A DNA stretch of 64,000 bases, taken from NCBI RefSeq assembly GCF_000716535.1, contig NZ_JNWV01000030.1:46219-110218 (forward strand), in the 5' to 3' direction. The notes beneath the pieces were generated by a model. The model did not search any database and was not told where the DNA came from. It saw only the letters and a program-made list of their open reading frames with translations. The translations under genes and the position numbers were made by a program. Positions 28,955 through 40,101 of the stretch are shown piece after piece (the stretch's first letter is position 1; the number at the start of each line of letters is the position of its first letter). The DNA comes from Streptomyces flaveolus. GTDB taxonomy: Bacteria; Actinomycetota; Actinomycetes; Streptomycetales; Streptomycetaceae.

Positions 28955-29854
28955 TCAGCGGGTGGAGTCCCGCAGCTCTCGGACCAGCCGTGCCGTCACC
29001 GGCACCGGTACCCCGTGCCGGTCGGCCGCGCGTAGCAACGCGCCGCCGATGGCGTCCAGTTCCAAGGGGCGACCCGCCTCGGCGTCGCGCTGCATGGACG
29101 ACTTGGCGGCGGGCGGGAAGGCGTCGTACCGGGCCAGGGCCTGGGCCGGGTCGGCGGGGGCGCCGCAGGCGCGGCTGACCGCGGTGGTCTCCGCGACCAG
29201 TGCCTCCAGTTCGTCGCGGTGACGGGTGCGGGCCACGCCGAGCGGGACGCCGTAGCGGGTGGTGAGCAGGGCGAACGGGGCGAGGAACGCCATCTTGGCC
29301 CACAGGGCCGCCGTCTCGTCCCCGGCCACGCGGGCGGTCGTACCGCAGGCGGTGAGGTGGGCGGCCAGCGCGTCGAGGCGGGCGCGGGGCACGGCGTCCC
29401 CGGCCAGGTCGATCTCCGTGAACGGGCTGCCGTGTTCGATCACGCCGGGGGCGATCCGGGTGGACTCCACGCGGATCACGGCCGGGGCGACCCGGTCGGC
29501 GCGGTACCGGGCGCGCAGGGCGGCGGGGTGTTCGACGCCGTTCAGGAGCGGTACGACCAGGGCGTCGCCGAGGACGGCGGGCGGGACCCGGGTCAGGGCG
29601 GGGCCGAGCGCGGTGTGCTTCACGGTGACCAGGCAGGCGTCCACCGGCTCGCGCAGCTCGGTGTCCGCGTCGACGGCGGCCGTGAAGTCGCCGAACTGCG
29701 GGCTGCGGACCGTGATGCCGGTACGGCGCAGGGTGCCGGCCGTGGCCTCCCCGGCCAGGCAGATCACGCGGTGTCCGGAGCGGGACAGCAGGGCGGCGAG
29801 CAGGCCGCCGGTACCGCCCGGGCCGAGGACGGCCACGGTGAGCGGGTGCGTCAT
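28955..29854 (-). CDS. 2-dehydropantoate 2-reductase family protein
   Basis: The protein is 299 residues from the ATG at 29854 (AGAGGAC upstream). The N-terminal Rossmann fold has V-A-V-L-G-P-G-G-T-G-G-L-L (residues 8-20). A conserved Lys in L-V-T-V-K-H-T and a C-terminal helical domain with L-W-A-K-M-A-F-L and G-R-P-L-E-L-D-A-I-G-G-A-L are typical of the ApbA/PanE family. It would use NADPH to reduce a 2-keto acid such as ketopantoate. Several PanE-like paralogues usually occur in Streptomyces, so true pantothenate function is unproven. It is divergent from the DUF2277 gene. Confidence 0.87.
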   Translation of the reverse strand: MTHPLTVAVLGPGGTGGLLAALLSRSGHRVICLAGEATAGTLRRTGITVRSPQFGDFTAAVDADTELREPVDACLVTVKHTALGPALTRVPPAVLGDALVVPLLNGVEHPAALRARYRADRVAPAVIRVESTRIAPGVIEHGSPFTEIDLAGDAVPRARLDALAAHLTACGTTARVAGDETAALWAKMAFLAPFALLTTRYGVPLGVARTRHRDELEALVAETTAVSRACGAPADPAQALARYDAFPPAAKSSMQRDAEAGRPLELDAIGGALLRAADRHGVPVPVTARLVRELRDSTR

Positions 29855-29947
29855 GAAGTTGTCCTCTCGACGGGTCGGCCCCGGGTGTCGGTGGCCGCCT
29901 TCGCGCAGATCTTCGCAGGGGACGCCGGGACGCGCGAGACTGAGGGC

Positions 29948-30178
29948 ATGTGCCGGAGCATCAAGACGCTGCGTCCGCCCGTGCTGGCCGGTGAGGCCAC
30001 CGACGAGGACATCCACGCGGCCGCGTTGCAGTACGTACGGAAGATCTCGGGCTTCCGGGCCCCCGCCGCCCACAACCGCGAGGTCTTCGACAAGGCGGTG
30101 GAAGCGGTGGCGCAGGCCACGGCGGAGCTGCTCGGGGGGTTGGAGGTGCGGGGGCAGTCGGTGCGGCGAGGGGGGTAG
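29948..30178 (+). CDS. DUF2277 family protein
   Basis: The protein is 76 residues. It begins M-C-R-S-I-K-T-L-R-P-P and holds A-L-Q-Y-V-R-K-I-S-G-F-R-A-P-A-x-H-N, the full signature of DUF2277. The family is small, cytosolic and conserved across actinobacteria and proteobacteria, and its function is unknown. The N-terminal Cys is invariant and might bind metal. It is divergent from the PanE-like gene with a 93-bp gap. Confidence 0.88.
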   Translation: MCRSIKTLRPPVLAGEATDEDIHAAALQYVRKISGFRAPAAHNREVFDKAVEAVAQATAELLGGLEVRGQSVRRGG

Positions 30179-30676
30179 CGCCACGGTGAACCCAGGGGCC
30201 CGACGGTCGGCGCAGTTGGCCCTCGGCGGGGCCGCGCCGCGCCCCGCCCTCGCCGGAGTCCGTGCTCGGCCACCCGTGTGACCACTCTCATAGGTGCGGC
30301 TCCCGGAACGCGAACCGCGGTGTGCGGCCGACGAGTTGCGCGCGAAGGGCTGCCGGCCGCGCACGGTGGACGGTTATGAGACAGGTGGGCTGGACGTGAC
30401 GCGGCGGCCGTACCACTTGATGGAGAGTCAAGGCGTCTCGCTCACAAGGCACTTCGCGTTCCCCGAGCCCCCGGAAGGGGTGCGTCGGGTGGCCGCTGCG
30501 GGCGTCCGGCCGGGGAAGGGGCCGGTCGCCCGGTCCGTCGTCATGGCTGAATGTTGAACTTGCAAGCATTAATTAGGCACCCCTAACCTGGGTCTCCTGT
30601 TCGGTACCGCCGCCCCCACGACCGGCCTTCTCAGTCCCCGGCCGGCCCGACCGACACCGAAGAGGAGAAACCCCCC
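30179..30676. other. 498-bp gap between DUF2277 and DoxX genes
   Basis: No gene here is convincing. Short open frames at 30294-30557 (+) and 30288-30569 (-) have poor codon bias and no recognisable sequence. The notable part is the A+T-rich patch 30550-30590, which contains a possible promoter and a dyad for the DoxX gene. Confidence 0.5.
30560..30591 (+). promoter_or_regulatory. Putative promoter and iron-box-like dyad before doxX-type gene
   Basis: TTGCAA (30560-30565) and TAACCT (30584-30589) are spaced 18 bp. Overlapping the -10 is a 19-mer, TTAGGCACCCCTAACCTGG (30573-30591), that matches 12 of 19 positions of the DmdR/IdeR iron box, with both TTAGG and CTAACCT ends kept. The TSS would lie about 80 bp before the start codon. 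Tentative. Confidence 0.4.
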
Positions 30677-31132
30677 ATGTCCGCACGTCTCGATTCCGCT
30701 CAGCCCTATGTCATCGGGCTCTTCCGCATCGTCCTCGGCCTGCTCTTCGCGGTGCACGGCACCGCCTCCCTGTTCGGCGTCCTCGGCGGCGCCGCGGGCA
30801 CCGACGGCGGCACCATCGCGGCCGGCACCTGGCCCGGCTGGTACGCGGCCGTGATCCAGCTGGTCGCCGGTGGCCTGGTGCTGCTCGGCCTCGGCACCCG
30901 CGGTGCCGCGCTGATCGCCTCCGGCTCGATGGCGTACGCCTACTTCGACGTCCACCAGCAGGCCGCCCTGTGGCCCATACAGAACGGAGGCGAGCTGCCG
31001 GCGCTGTTCTGCTGGGCGTTCTTCCTGCTCGTCTTCACCGGCTCCGGCGCCTTCGGCGTGGACCGGCTCCTCGTCCGCCGCGCCGCGCAGGACGGCGGTC
31101 GCACGCCGGAACAGTCGCCGGTGGCCGCCTGA
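30677..31132 (+). CDS. DoxX family membrane protein
   Basis: The protein is 151 residues with four predicted helices. The family pattern is clear: Y-V-I-G-L-F-R-I-V-L-G-L-L-F-A-V-H-G, then W-P-G-W-Y-A-A-V-I-Q-L-V-A-G-G-L-V-L-L-G, and A-Y-F-D-V-H-Q. DoxX proteins are small membrane proteins, in some systems part of terminal oxidases or of thiol-redox complexes; the function in Streptomyces is unknown. An AGAGGAG ribosome site lies just before the ATG. The upstream iron-box-like dyad hints at metal regulation. Confidence 0.87.
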   Translation: MSARLDSAQPYVIGLFRIVLGLLFAVHGTASLFGVLGGAAGTDGGTIAAGTWPGWYAAVIQLVAGGLVLLGLGTRGAALIASGSMAYAYFDVHQQAALWPIQNGGELPALFCWAFFLLVFTGSGAFGVDRLLVRRAAQDGGRTPEQSPVAA

Positions 31133-31235
31133 CGGGCCGACCGGCGCGCCGTCCGGCGGGGCCGGCCTGTGAAGCCGCTGTAATCGCCCCGCGAACCCCC
31201 CGCGAACCTCCTGTCACACCCCCGGCGTACGCTGT

Positions 31236-31880
31236 ATGGCTGTCAACGGGGGAGTGACGGGAGTCGTGGTGTTCGAGAGCGTGGGGTCGCTGGCGGCCGG
31301 GCCGTGGATCTATGCCGTGGTGGCCCTGTCGGTCCTGCTCGACGTGTTCCTGCCCGTCCTGCCCAGTGGCGTGCTCGTCATCACGGCGGGCACCGCGGCG
31401 GCGGCCGGCTCGGGCGCGGCGGGCCAGGTCCCGCACGAGGTGCCGGACATCCTGGCCCTGATCCTGTCCGCCGCGACCGCCTCCGTCCTCGGCGACCTGG
31501 TGGCGTACCGGCTGGCCTGGCGCGGTGGCGAGCGGCTGGACCGGGCGATAGCCCGCTCCCGGCGGCTGACCACCGCGCAGGAACGTCTCGGCGACGCCCT
31601 CGCCCGGGGCGGCGGCGCGCTGGTCGTCCTCGCCCGCTTCGCCCCCGCCGGCCGCTCGGTCGTCTCCTTCTGCGCCGGCGCCGCCCACCGCCGCGTCCGC
31701 GACTTCCTGCCCTGGTCCGCCCTGGCCGGCCTGTCCTGGGCCGGCTACAGCGTGGCCCTCGGCTACTACGGCGCCCAGTGGCTGGGCGCGACCTGGCTGG
31801 CCACCGGCGTCTCCGTGGCGGCCCTGTTCGGCGCGGGCGCGGCGGCGGCCTACCTGATGCGCCGCCGCCCGGTTTCCTGA
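31236..31880 (+). CDS. DedA family membrane protein
   Basis: The protein is up to 214 residues (ATG 31236; GTG codons at 31254, 31266 and 31269 are alternatives, and the site GGGAG fits the later ones better). Membrane segments include VVALSVLLDVFLPVLPSGVL, with the DedA signature before a re-entrant loop, then ARFAPAGRSVVSFCAGAAHR (the F/G-x-R-x-x-P/A-x-x-R motif), and LSWAGYSVALGYYGAQ. DedA/VTT proteins take part in undecaprenyl-phosphate or phospholipid flipping and membrane homeostasis. A short hairpin follows the stop. Start choice is the main uncertainty. Confidence 0.83.
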   Translation: MAVNGGVTGVVVFESVGSLAAGPWIYAVVALSVLLDVFLPVLPSGVLVITAGTAAAAGSGAAGQVPHEVPDILALILSAATASVLGDLVAYRLAWRGGERLDRAIARSRRLTTAQERLGDALARGGGALVVLARFAPAGRSVVSFCAGAAHRRVRDFLPWSALAGLSWAGYSVALGYYGAQWLGATWLATGVSVAALFGAGAAAAYLMRRRPVS

Positions 31881-31881
31881 A

Positions 31882-31910
31882 CGCCCCGAAGGGGCGCGGG
31901 GAACGACGCG
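31882..31910. terminator. Hairpin and dispersed element (copy 4) after the DedA gene
   Basis: CGCCCC-GAA-GGGGCG (31882-31896) forms a small perfect stem 1 bp after the stop. It is part of a copy of the GAAGGGGCGCGGGGAAC element also seen at 6692. It likely acts as terminator of the DedA gene. Confidence 0.5.
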
Positions 31911-31971
31911 ACCGGCCACGACGGACCGGTGGTCGCCGTACGGCCGATGGCCCCGGGCGCGGCGGCGGAAC

Positions 31972-32616
31972 TCAGCAGCCGGCCAGGTAGTTCGTCAGCG
32001 CGCTCTTCTCGGCGGAGTCCACCGACAGGTTGTAGTAGTACTTCACCTGCACCCAGGCCCGCACGTACGTGCACAGGTACGCCGACCGGGACGGTATCCA
32101 CGTGGCCGGGTCCTGGTCGCCCTTGGCCTGGTTGACGTTGTCGGTGACGGCGATCAGCTGGGGCCGGGTCAGGTCGTTCGCGAACGCCTGCCGCTGCGCG
32201 GTCGTCCACTTGCTCGCGCCGGAGTCCCACGCCTCGGCGAGCGGCACGAGGTGGTCGATGTCGAGGTCGGCGGCGGCGGTCCAGGTGGCGCCGTCGTACG
32301 GGGAGTACCAGCTGCCGCTGGTGGCGGCGCAGGAGGAGTCGGTCACGACGTTCGAGCCGTCCCGCTTGAGGACCGTCTCGCGGGTGTTGCAGGTGCCGCT
32401 GATGGTGATCCAGTGCGGGAAGAGGTCGCGGCTGTAGCCGGTGCGGTCCTCGGTGGCCACGGTGAGCTGGGAGAGGTAGCTGCGGGCGGTGGCGCCGCTG
32501 ACCGGCGTGGGGAGGGCCGCGGAGGCGTTCGGGGAGTTGAACAGGGCGACGGAGGCTATCAGGCCGGTCAGGGCCGCGAGTATGCTCGTCCGTCGACGCG
32601 CGTAGAACTTCGGCAT
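31972..32616 (-). CDS. Secreted HNH nuclease-like protein (DUF1524)
   Basis: The protein is 214 residues with a signal peptide (RRTSILAALTGLIASVALFN, cleavage near N-A-S-A-A). The mature part has the HNH core D-L-D-I-D-H-L-V-P-L-A-E-A-W near residues 117-130, with N-D-L-T-R-P-Q-L-I-A-V and N-Q-A-K-G-D-Q-D-P later (H-N-K type). Two disulfide pairs are possible (GTCNT/SSCAA and LCTYV/LAGC). This is the GmrSD/DUF1524-type nuclease fold found in many streptomycete extracellular nucleases, probably used for DNA scavenging or recycling. It is divergent from the riboswitch-GDT1 unit. Confidence 0.87.
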   Translation of the reverse strand: MPKFYARRRTSILAALTGLIASVALFNSPNASAALPTPVSGATARSYLSQLTVATEDRTGYSRDLFPHWITISGTCNTRETVLKRDGSNVVTDSSCAATSGSWYSPYDGATWTAAADLDIDHLVPLAEAWDSGASKWTTAQRQAFANDLTRPQLIAVTDNVNQAKGDQDPATWIPSRSAYLCTYVRAWVQVKYYYNLSVDSAEKSALTNYLAGC

Positions 32617-32712
32617 GCGTGAACTCCCTTGTGGGGTGGCGGTGTTGGGGCACGAGCGAGGGAATGCTCGCGGGGCGGTGTGGCCGGGGGGTGAGCGCTC
32701 GGTAAGAAGTTA

Positions 32713-32730
32713 GTGACGTGTGCATGTCAC
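32713..32730. promoter_or_regulatory. Imperfect 18-bp dyad in the HNH / GDT1 gap
   Basis: GTGACGTGTGCATGTCAC has perfect 5-bp arms (GTGAC/GTCAC), and 14 of 18 bases match the reverse complement. It lies just upstream of the putative GDT1 promoter and could be an operator for either divergent gene. Confidence 0.35.
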
Positions 32731-32737
32731 GACAAGG

Positions 32738-32768
32738 TTGACGGCGGAACTTTCACATCCCTTACGAT
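32738..32768 (+). promoter_or_regulatory. Putative promoter of the Mn riboswitch transcript
   Basis: TTGACG (32738-32743) and TACGAT (32763-32768) are 19 bp apart. Transcription would start near 32775, right where the riboswitch begins. The spacer is slightly long. Confidence 0.5.
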
Positions 32769-32776
32769 GGGGAGCG

Positions 32777-32895
32777 CAGAAGGGGAGTAGCTCTTCGCCG
32801 GACCGTCGACATACTGCTCAGCGAGCCTGAGCCGGCGCCCGGAGGCGGACCGCCGCGTTTCATCGGAGTCCGCCAGCGAGACCTTCGGCAAGCAG
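32777..32895 (+). ncRNA. yybP-ykoY manganese riboswitch
   Basis: The leader of the GDT1-family gene has the conserved pieces of this class in order. These are AGAAGGGGAGTAGC (32778-32791), GTCGACATACTGCTCAGCGAG (near 32806), pairing arms GCTCAGCGAGCCTGAGC, and the closing GCCAGCGAGACC (near 32872). Known yybP-ykoY RNAs bind Mn2+ and turn on Mn export genes such as mntP and UPF0016/GDT1 homologues, and the gene downstream here is one. This makes the call strong. The expression platform is probably the hairpin at 32892-32936. Confidence 0.85.
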
Positions 32896-32936
32896 TGCAC
32901 GCCCGTGCCCCCAGGCGCGGGCGCCGAGTGCGCTGC
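32892..32936 (+). terminator. Long stem-loop, probable riboswitch expression platform
   Basis: GCAGTGCAC+GCCCGTGCC (32892-32909) pairs with GGCGCGGGC (32914-32922) and GTGCGCTGC (32928-32936), with a GCCGA bulge and a 4-nt loop. The stem is about 18 bp, placed 66 bp before the start codon. It could be formed in the Mn-free state to stop transcription or translation. Confidence 0.6.
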
Positions 32937-33002
32937 CGTGCCGAGGTGTCATCGCGTGACGTACCGCACTCTCGGTGGGGCAGCCCGACCGATTGAGGAA
33001 CC

Positions 33003-33584
33003 TTGATCAGCATTACCGTGACGGCGCTCGTCTTCGGCGTCATCTTCCTCGCCGAACTGCCGGACAAGACCGCGCTCGCCGGCCTCGTCCTCGGCACCCG
33101 CTACCGCGCCTCGTACGTCTTCGCGGGCGTCGCCGCCGCCTTCCTGCTGCACGTCGTGCTCGCCGTCGCGGCCGGCAGCGTGCTGACCCTGCTGCCGCAG
33201 CAGATCGTGCACGCCCTCACCGGTGTGCTCTTCCTCGGCGGGGCCGCGGTGCTCCTGCTGAAGAAGGGCGAGGAGGAGGAAGAGGTCAAGAAGCCCGCCG
33301 ACCAGTCGTTCTGGAAGGTCGCGGGGACCGGCTTCATGCTCATCCTGGTCGCCGAGTTCGGCGATCTCACCCAGATCATGACCGCCAACCTGGCCGCCCG
33401 CTACGACGACCCGATCTCCGTCGGCCTGGGTGCGGTGCTGGGCCTGTGGGCCGTCGCCGGACTCGGCATCGTCGGCGGGAAGGCCCTGATGAAGCGGGTG
33501 CCGCTGCGGCTGATCACCCAGATCGCGGCGCTGCTGATGCTGGCGCTCGGCGTGTGGAGCCTGTGGGAGGCGGTGAGCGGCTGA
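33003..33584 (+). CDS. TMEM165/GDT1 (UPF0016) Mn2+ exporter
   Basis: The protein is 193 residues with six predicted helices. It has the paired signature of the family: A-E-L-P-D-K-T-A-L-A-G-L near residues 19-30 and A-E-F-G-D-L-T-Q-I-M-T-A-N-L-A near 117-131 (E-x-G-D-K/R-T motif, partly altered: P for G in the first, L for K/R in the second). Characterised bacterial members export Mn2+ (MneA and relatives). The Mn riboswitch directly upstream supports the same role here. The charged Glu/Lys loop (KKGEEEEEVKK) separates the two halves. Confidence 0.92.
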   Translation: MISITVTALVFGVIFLAELPDKTALAGLVLGTRYRASYVFAGVAAAFLLHVVLAVAAGSVLTLLPQQIVHALTGVLFLGGAAVLLLKKGEEEEEVKKPADQSFWKVAGTGFMLILVAEFGDLTQIMTANLAARYDDPISVGLGAVLGLWAVAGLGIVGGKALMKRVPLRLITQIAALLMLALGVWSLWEAVSG

Positions 33585-33785
33585 CCGGGACGGCTCGGCC
33601 GTGCGGCCGGACCGGGCTGCACGTCCGGTGAATGCTCGCCCGGGGTGGTGGCGGGAAGGGGGCTGGTTTTGTACCGTGGAGGAACAAAGTGGCTCCCGCC
33701 CGTTTTCCCTGACCGGCGGGCGGGGCCGCCTTGTCCCACCCGACGTCCCGCCCGACACGGGGTCTTTTCGTTCCTGGAGCTGCCG

Positions 33786-34454
33786 ATGCCGGCCACCGCC
33801 ACGCCCACCGTCCTCACCGCCCGCGCCCTCCTGCTCGACATGGACGGCACCCTCGTCAACTCGGACGCCGTGGTCGAGCGCATCTGGCGGCGCTGGGCCG
33901 AGCGGCACGGGCTGGACGGCGACGAGGTGATGAAGGTCGTGCACGGCCGGCAGGGCCACGCCTCCATGGCCGTCCTCCTCCCCGACCGGCCGGCCGAGCA
34001 GAACCTCGCCGACAACGCCCGCATGCTCGCCGAGGAGACCGCCGACACCGACGGCGTGATCGAGATCCCCGGCGCCGGTGCGTTCCTCTCCTCGCTGGAG
34101 GGGCTTCCGCACGCCCTGGTGACCTCCGCCGACGTCGCCCTGGCCACCGCCCGCATGAACGCCGCCGGGCTGCCCCTGCCGGCCGTCCGCATCACCGCCG
34201 AGTCGGTCGGCGCGAGCAAGCCGGACCCCGAGGGCTTCCTGAAGGGCGCCGCCGAACTGGGCGTCGACCCGGCCGACTGCATCGTCTTCGAGGACTCCGG
34301 GGCCGGGATCGCGGCGGGGCGCTCCGCGGGGATGCGAGTGGTCGGGGTCGGGCCGCGCGCGGTGTTCCACGAGCCGGACGTGGCGGTACGGGACCTCACG
34401 GAGGTGCGGGTCGAGGCCGTGGCCGGCGGGGGGATCCGGCTGCACATCGGCTGA
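33786..34454 (+). CDS. HAD-IA phosphatase, beta-phosphoglucomutase-like
   Basis: The protein is 222 residues from the ATG at 33786 (an upstream in-frame start would add a low-quality leader). The HAD motifs are intact. Motif 1 is L-L-L-D-M-D-G-T-L-V-N-S (residues 15-26), motif 2 is H-A-L-V-T-S-A-D-V, motif 3 Lys is in G-A-S-K-P-D-P-E-G-F, and motif 4 is I-V-F-E-D-S-G-A-G-I-A-A. The C1 cap (about 20-90) is typical for sugar-phosphate phosphatases of the GPP/beta-PGM type. Exact substrate is unknown. It sits alone after the Mn exporter gene. Confidence 0.88.
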   Translation: MPATATPTVLTARALLLDMDGTLVNSDAVVERIWRRWAERHGLDGDEVMKVVHGRQGHASMAVLLPDRPAEQNLADNARMLAEETADTDGVIEIPGAGAFLSSLEGLPHALVTSADVALATARMNAAGLPLPAVRITAESVGASKPDPEGFLKGAAELGVDPADCIVFEDSGAGIAAGRSAGMRVVGVGPRAVFHEPDVAVRDLTEVRVEAVAGGGIRLHIG

Positions 34455-34538
34455 CGGCCCGGTTCGCCGTCCCGCCGTCGAACCGCACGGCCGGGTGCGG
34501 GTGCGTGGTGGTCGCTCGCGCGGCGGAGCCGCAGCCGG

Positions 34539-34558
34539 CCCCGCGTCCCTTCGGTGCG
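34539..34558. repeat. Dispersed GC-rich element, copy 5 (reverse)
   Basis: The minus strand reads CGCACCGAAGGGACGCGGGG, one base off the 6692 copy. It abuts the stop codon of the peptidoglycan-binding gene on that strand. Confidence 0.55.
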
Positions 34559-38139
<3,581 letters not shown>

Positions 38140-38284
38140 GCCGGCCATTGTCGGGACCCGCCCCACCCCCCGGGCAACCGGATATGCCGGGCCGAACCGG
38201 GGCGCGGAGCCCGTTTGTGGGCGGACTTCCGGGTCACCCGAAGGGAGAACCGGCCAGCGGGGCCGGTCCGATCGGAAGGCAACC

Positions 38285-38965
38285 ATGTCCACAGGCCTGA
38301 TCATTCTGTTGATCGTGATCGCGGCGGTCGTGGTCCTCGGCGCAGCCGCCCTGACCGTGCGGGGCCGCGCCCGGCGCGGCGGGCCCAGCCTGAAGCGGCG
38401 CTTCGGGCCCGAGTACGAGCGGACCGTGGCCCTCCACGACGGGGACACCAAGGCCGCCGAGCGGGAACTGACCGAGCGCCTCGAACGCCACGGCGACTTG
38501 CGGGAACGGCCGCTGGACGGCGCCGAGCGGCAGCGGTACGCCGACCGCTGGACGGCCGTGCAGGAACACTTCGTCGACTCGCCCCGGCAGGCGGTGGCCG
38601 AGGCCGACCTCCTCATCGGAGAACTCGCCGCCGCGCGCGGCTACCCCGACGGCGGCCGGTACGAGGAGCAGCTCGCCGCGCTGTCCGTGCACCACGCCGA
38701 CCACGTCGACGGCTACCGGCAGGTGCACCGGGTGGCGCACGCGGCCACCGGCGCCGGACCGGACGGAACCGGCGCGGGAACCGAGGAGCTGCGGTCGGCG
38801 CTGCTCGGCGCACGGGCCCTCTTCGAGGACCTGACCAGCACCGAACCCGGCCGGCACCGGGCCCCCGCCGGCACGGGCCGCTCGGCGCCGCCCGCCCCGA
38901 CCCGCTCCCACGCCCGCTCCCACACGCCGTGGGCCCTGCACCGGAGCCGACCGAAGGAGAGCTGA
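38285..38965 (+). CDS. Membrane-anchored protein with F-V-D-x-P-R-Q-A-V domain (1)
   Basis: The protein is 226 residues. One membrane helix at the N-terminus (about 5-25, LIILLIVIAAVVVLGAAAL) precedes a cytosolic helical region. The core is R-W-T-A-V-Q-E-H-F-V-D-S-P-R-Q-A-V-A-E-A-D-L-L-I (about 88-111), and a later T-E-E-L-R-S-A-L-L-G-A-R-A-L-F-E-D-L. The tail is rich in Pro/Ala/His. The next gene carries the same core, so the two are paralogous. The domain is frequent in streptomycetes and has no known function. The 5-bp gap to the next gene marks an operon. Confidence 0.78.
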   Translation: MSTGLIILLIVIAAVVVLGAAALTVRGRARRGGPSLKRRFGPEYERTVALHDGDTKAAERELTERLERHGDLRERPLDGAERQRYADRWTAVQEHFVDSPRQAVAEADLLIGELAAARGYPDGGRYEEQLAALSVHHADHVDGYRQVHRVAHAATGAGPDGTGAGTEELRSALLGARALFEDLTSTEPGRHRAPAGTGRSAPPAPTRSHARSHTPWALHRSRPKES

Positions 38966-38970
38966 ACGCC

Positions 38971-40101
38971 ATGACGGACAGGATGAGCGGCCCCGGCGGC
39001 GACCGGCACCGCCCGGAACGACTCTCGCGTGGGGACGAGTGGACGCCGGAGCAGGACTCGGAACAGAGAGACGAGTGGGCACCGGGCGACGCGGCCCCCG
39101 GCCGCCGGACCCCGAGGAAGCCCCTCCCGGAGGAACGCCTGCCCGGTGAACCGGGAGCACGCGAGAGCGGAGGCGGCCGGGCTCCGGGCGCGGGCCCGGG
39201 TGGCGCCGGCCGGCTGTCGGGCGAGGGCGCGAGCGGCTGGCTGCGGGGCGCCGACGCCAGTGGCCGCGTGCCGGAGGGGAGCACGGGCAGCCGGTCCCAG
39301 GGCGAGGGCCGGACCGGTGGGCTCGCGGGCTCGGCCGGTCCCGGCAGGGAAGGGCTGACCGGGGACGACCGCACCCCCGAGGACACGCCGCAGCCGCCCC
39401 CGGGTCCGGCGGGCAGGCCCGAGTCGGCGACGTCCGAGGACGTCGAGCCGGCCCCGGGCCCGGTGGGGAGTCCCACGTCCGGGGTGTCGGGAGAGGCCGC
39501 GGGAGCCGGTTCCCGGGAGTACGACCCGCGCCACGGCTCCGAGGGGCTGCGGCCCGGCACGGAGGAACTGGGCCCGGACACCCCCGGCTCGCAGGGGCGG
39601 GGGTCGCAGACGTACGGCGCACGGGACGCTGGTGGGCCCGCACGGGCCGGGGAGGAGGAAGGCGTGATGCCGGACAACGGGCTCGGGGCTCCGTCCGTCG
39701 GTGAGGTCAGCGGGCGCGAGGCCCGGATGACGGAGGCACGGGCGACGGACACCTGGCCGACGGCGCCGACCGCAACCGGCAGCGGCACGACCGCCTCCGC
39801 GCCCTCCGGCACGGGCGCCCCGCTGCTGCCGCACGAGGAGACGGAGCAGTGGGAGCGACGGCTGCGCGAGGTGGTCGCCGGGTTCGTGGACGAGCCCAGG
39901 CAGGCCGTCGAACAGGCCGACCACACCGTGGAGCAGATCGCCGCGCGGTTCGCCGAGGCGGTCACGCGTCGCCGCCGTACCCTGCGGATGTCCTGGGAAG
40001 GCACCGAGGGACGCGGCCCCGCCGCCGAGACCGACACCGAGCAACTGCGGCTCGCCCTGCGCGACTACCGGGAGCTGGCCGAGCGGCTGCTACACGGCTG
40101 A
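38971..40101 (+). CDS. Disordered protein with F-V-D-x-P-R-Q-A-V domain (2)
   Basis: The protein is 376 residues. The first 270 residues are low complexity (Gly, Pro, Glu, Arg, Ser) with no predictable fold and repeated G-A-x-G-x-G-x-G patterns. The C-terminal 100 residues carry V-V-A-G-F-V-D-E-P-R-Q-A-V-E-Q-A-D-H-T-V and T-E-Q-L-R-L-A-L-R-D-Y-R-E-L-A-E-R-L-L. This is the same module as in the preceding gene but without a membrane anchor. A partner of the membrane-bound paralogue is possible. The gene ends 12 bp inside the convergent DUF1992 gene. Function is unknown. Confidence 0.75.
   Translation: MTDRMSGPGGDRHRPERLSRGDEWTPEQDSEQRDEWAPGDAAPGRRTPRKPLPEERLPGEPGARESGGGRAPGAGPGGAGRLSGEGASGWLRGADASGRVPEGSTGSRSQGEGRTGGLAGSAGPGREGLTGDDRTPEDTPQPPPGPAGRPESATSEDVEPAPGPVGSPTSGVSGEAAGAGSREYDPRHGSEGLRPGTEELGPDTPGSQGRGSQTYGARDAGGPARAGEEEGVMPDNGLGAPSVGEVSGREARMTEARATDTWPTAPTATGSGTTASAPSGTGAPLLPHEETEQWERRLREVVAGFVDEPRQAVEQADHTVEQIAARFAEAVTRRRRTLRMSWEGTEGRGPAAETDTEQLRLALRDYRELAERLLHG

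Noticed and set aside
38971..39780. Repetitive G-A-G/G-P-G-rich coding stretch, possible tandem repeat or misassembly
   Set aside because: The repeats are irregular at DNA level and the frame continues into a conserved C-terminal domain, so it is simply a disordered protein region.
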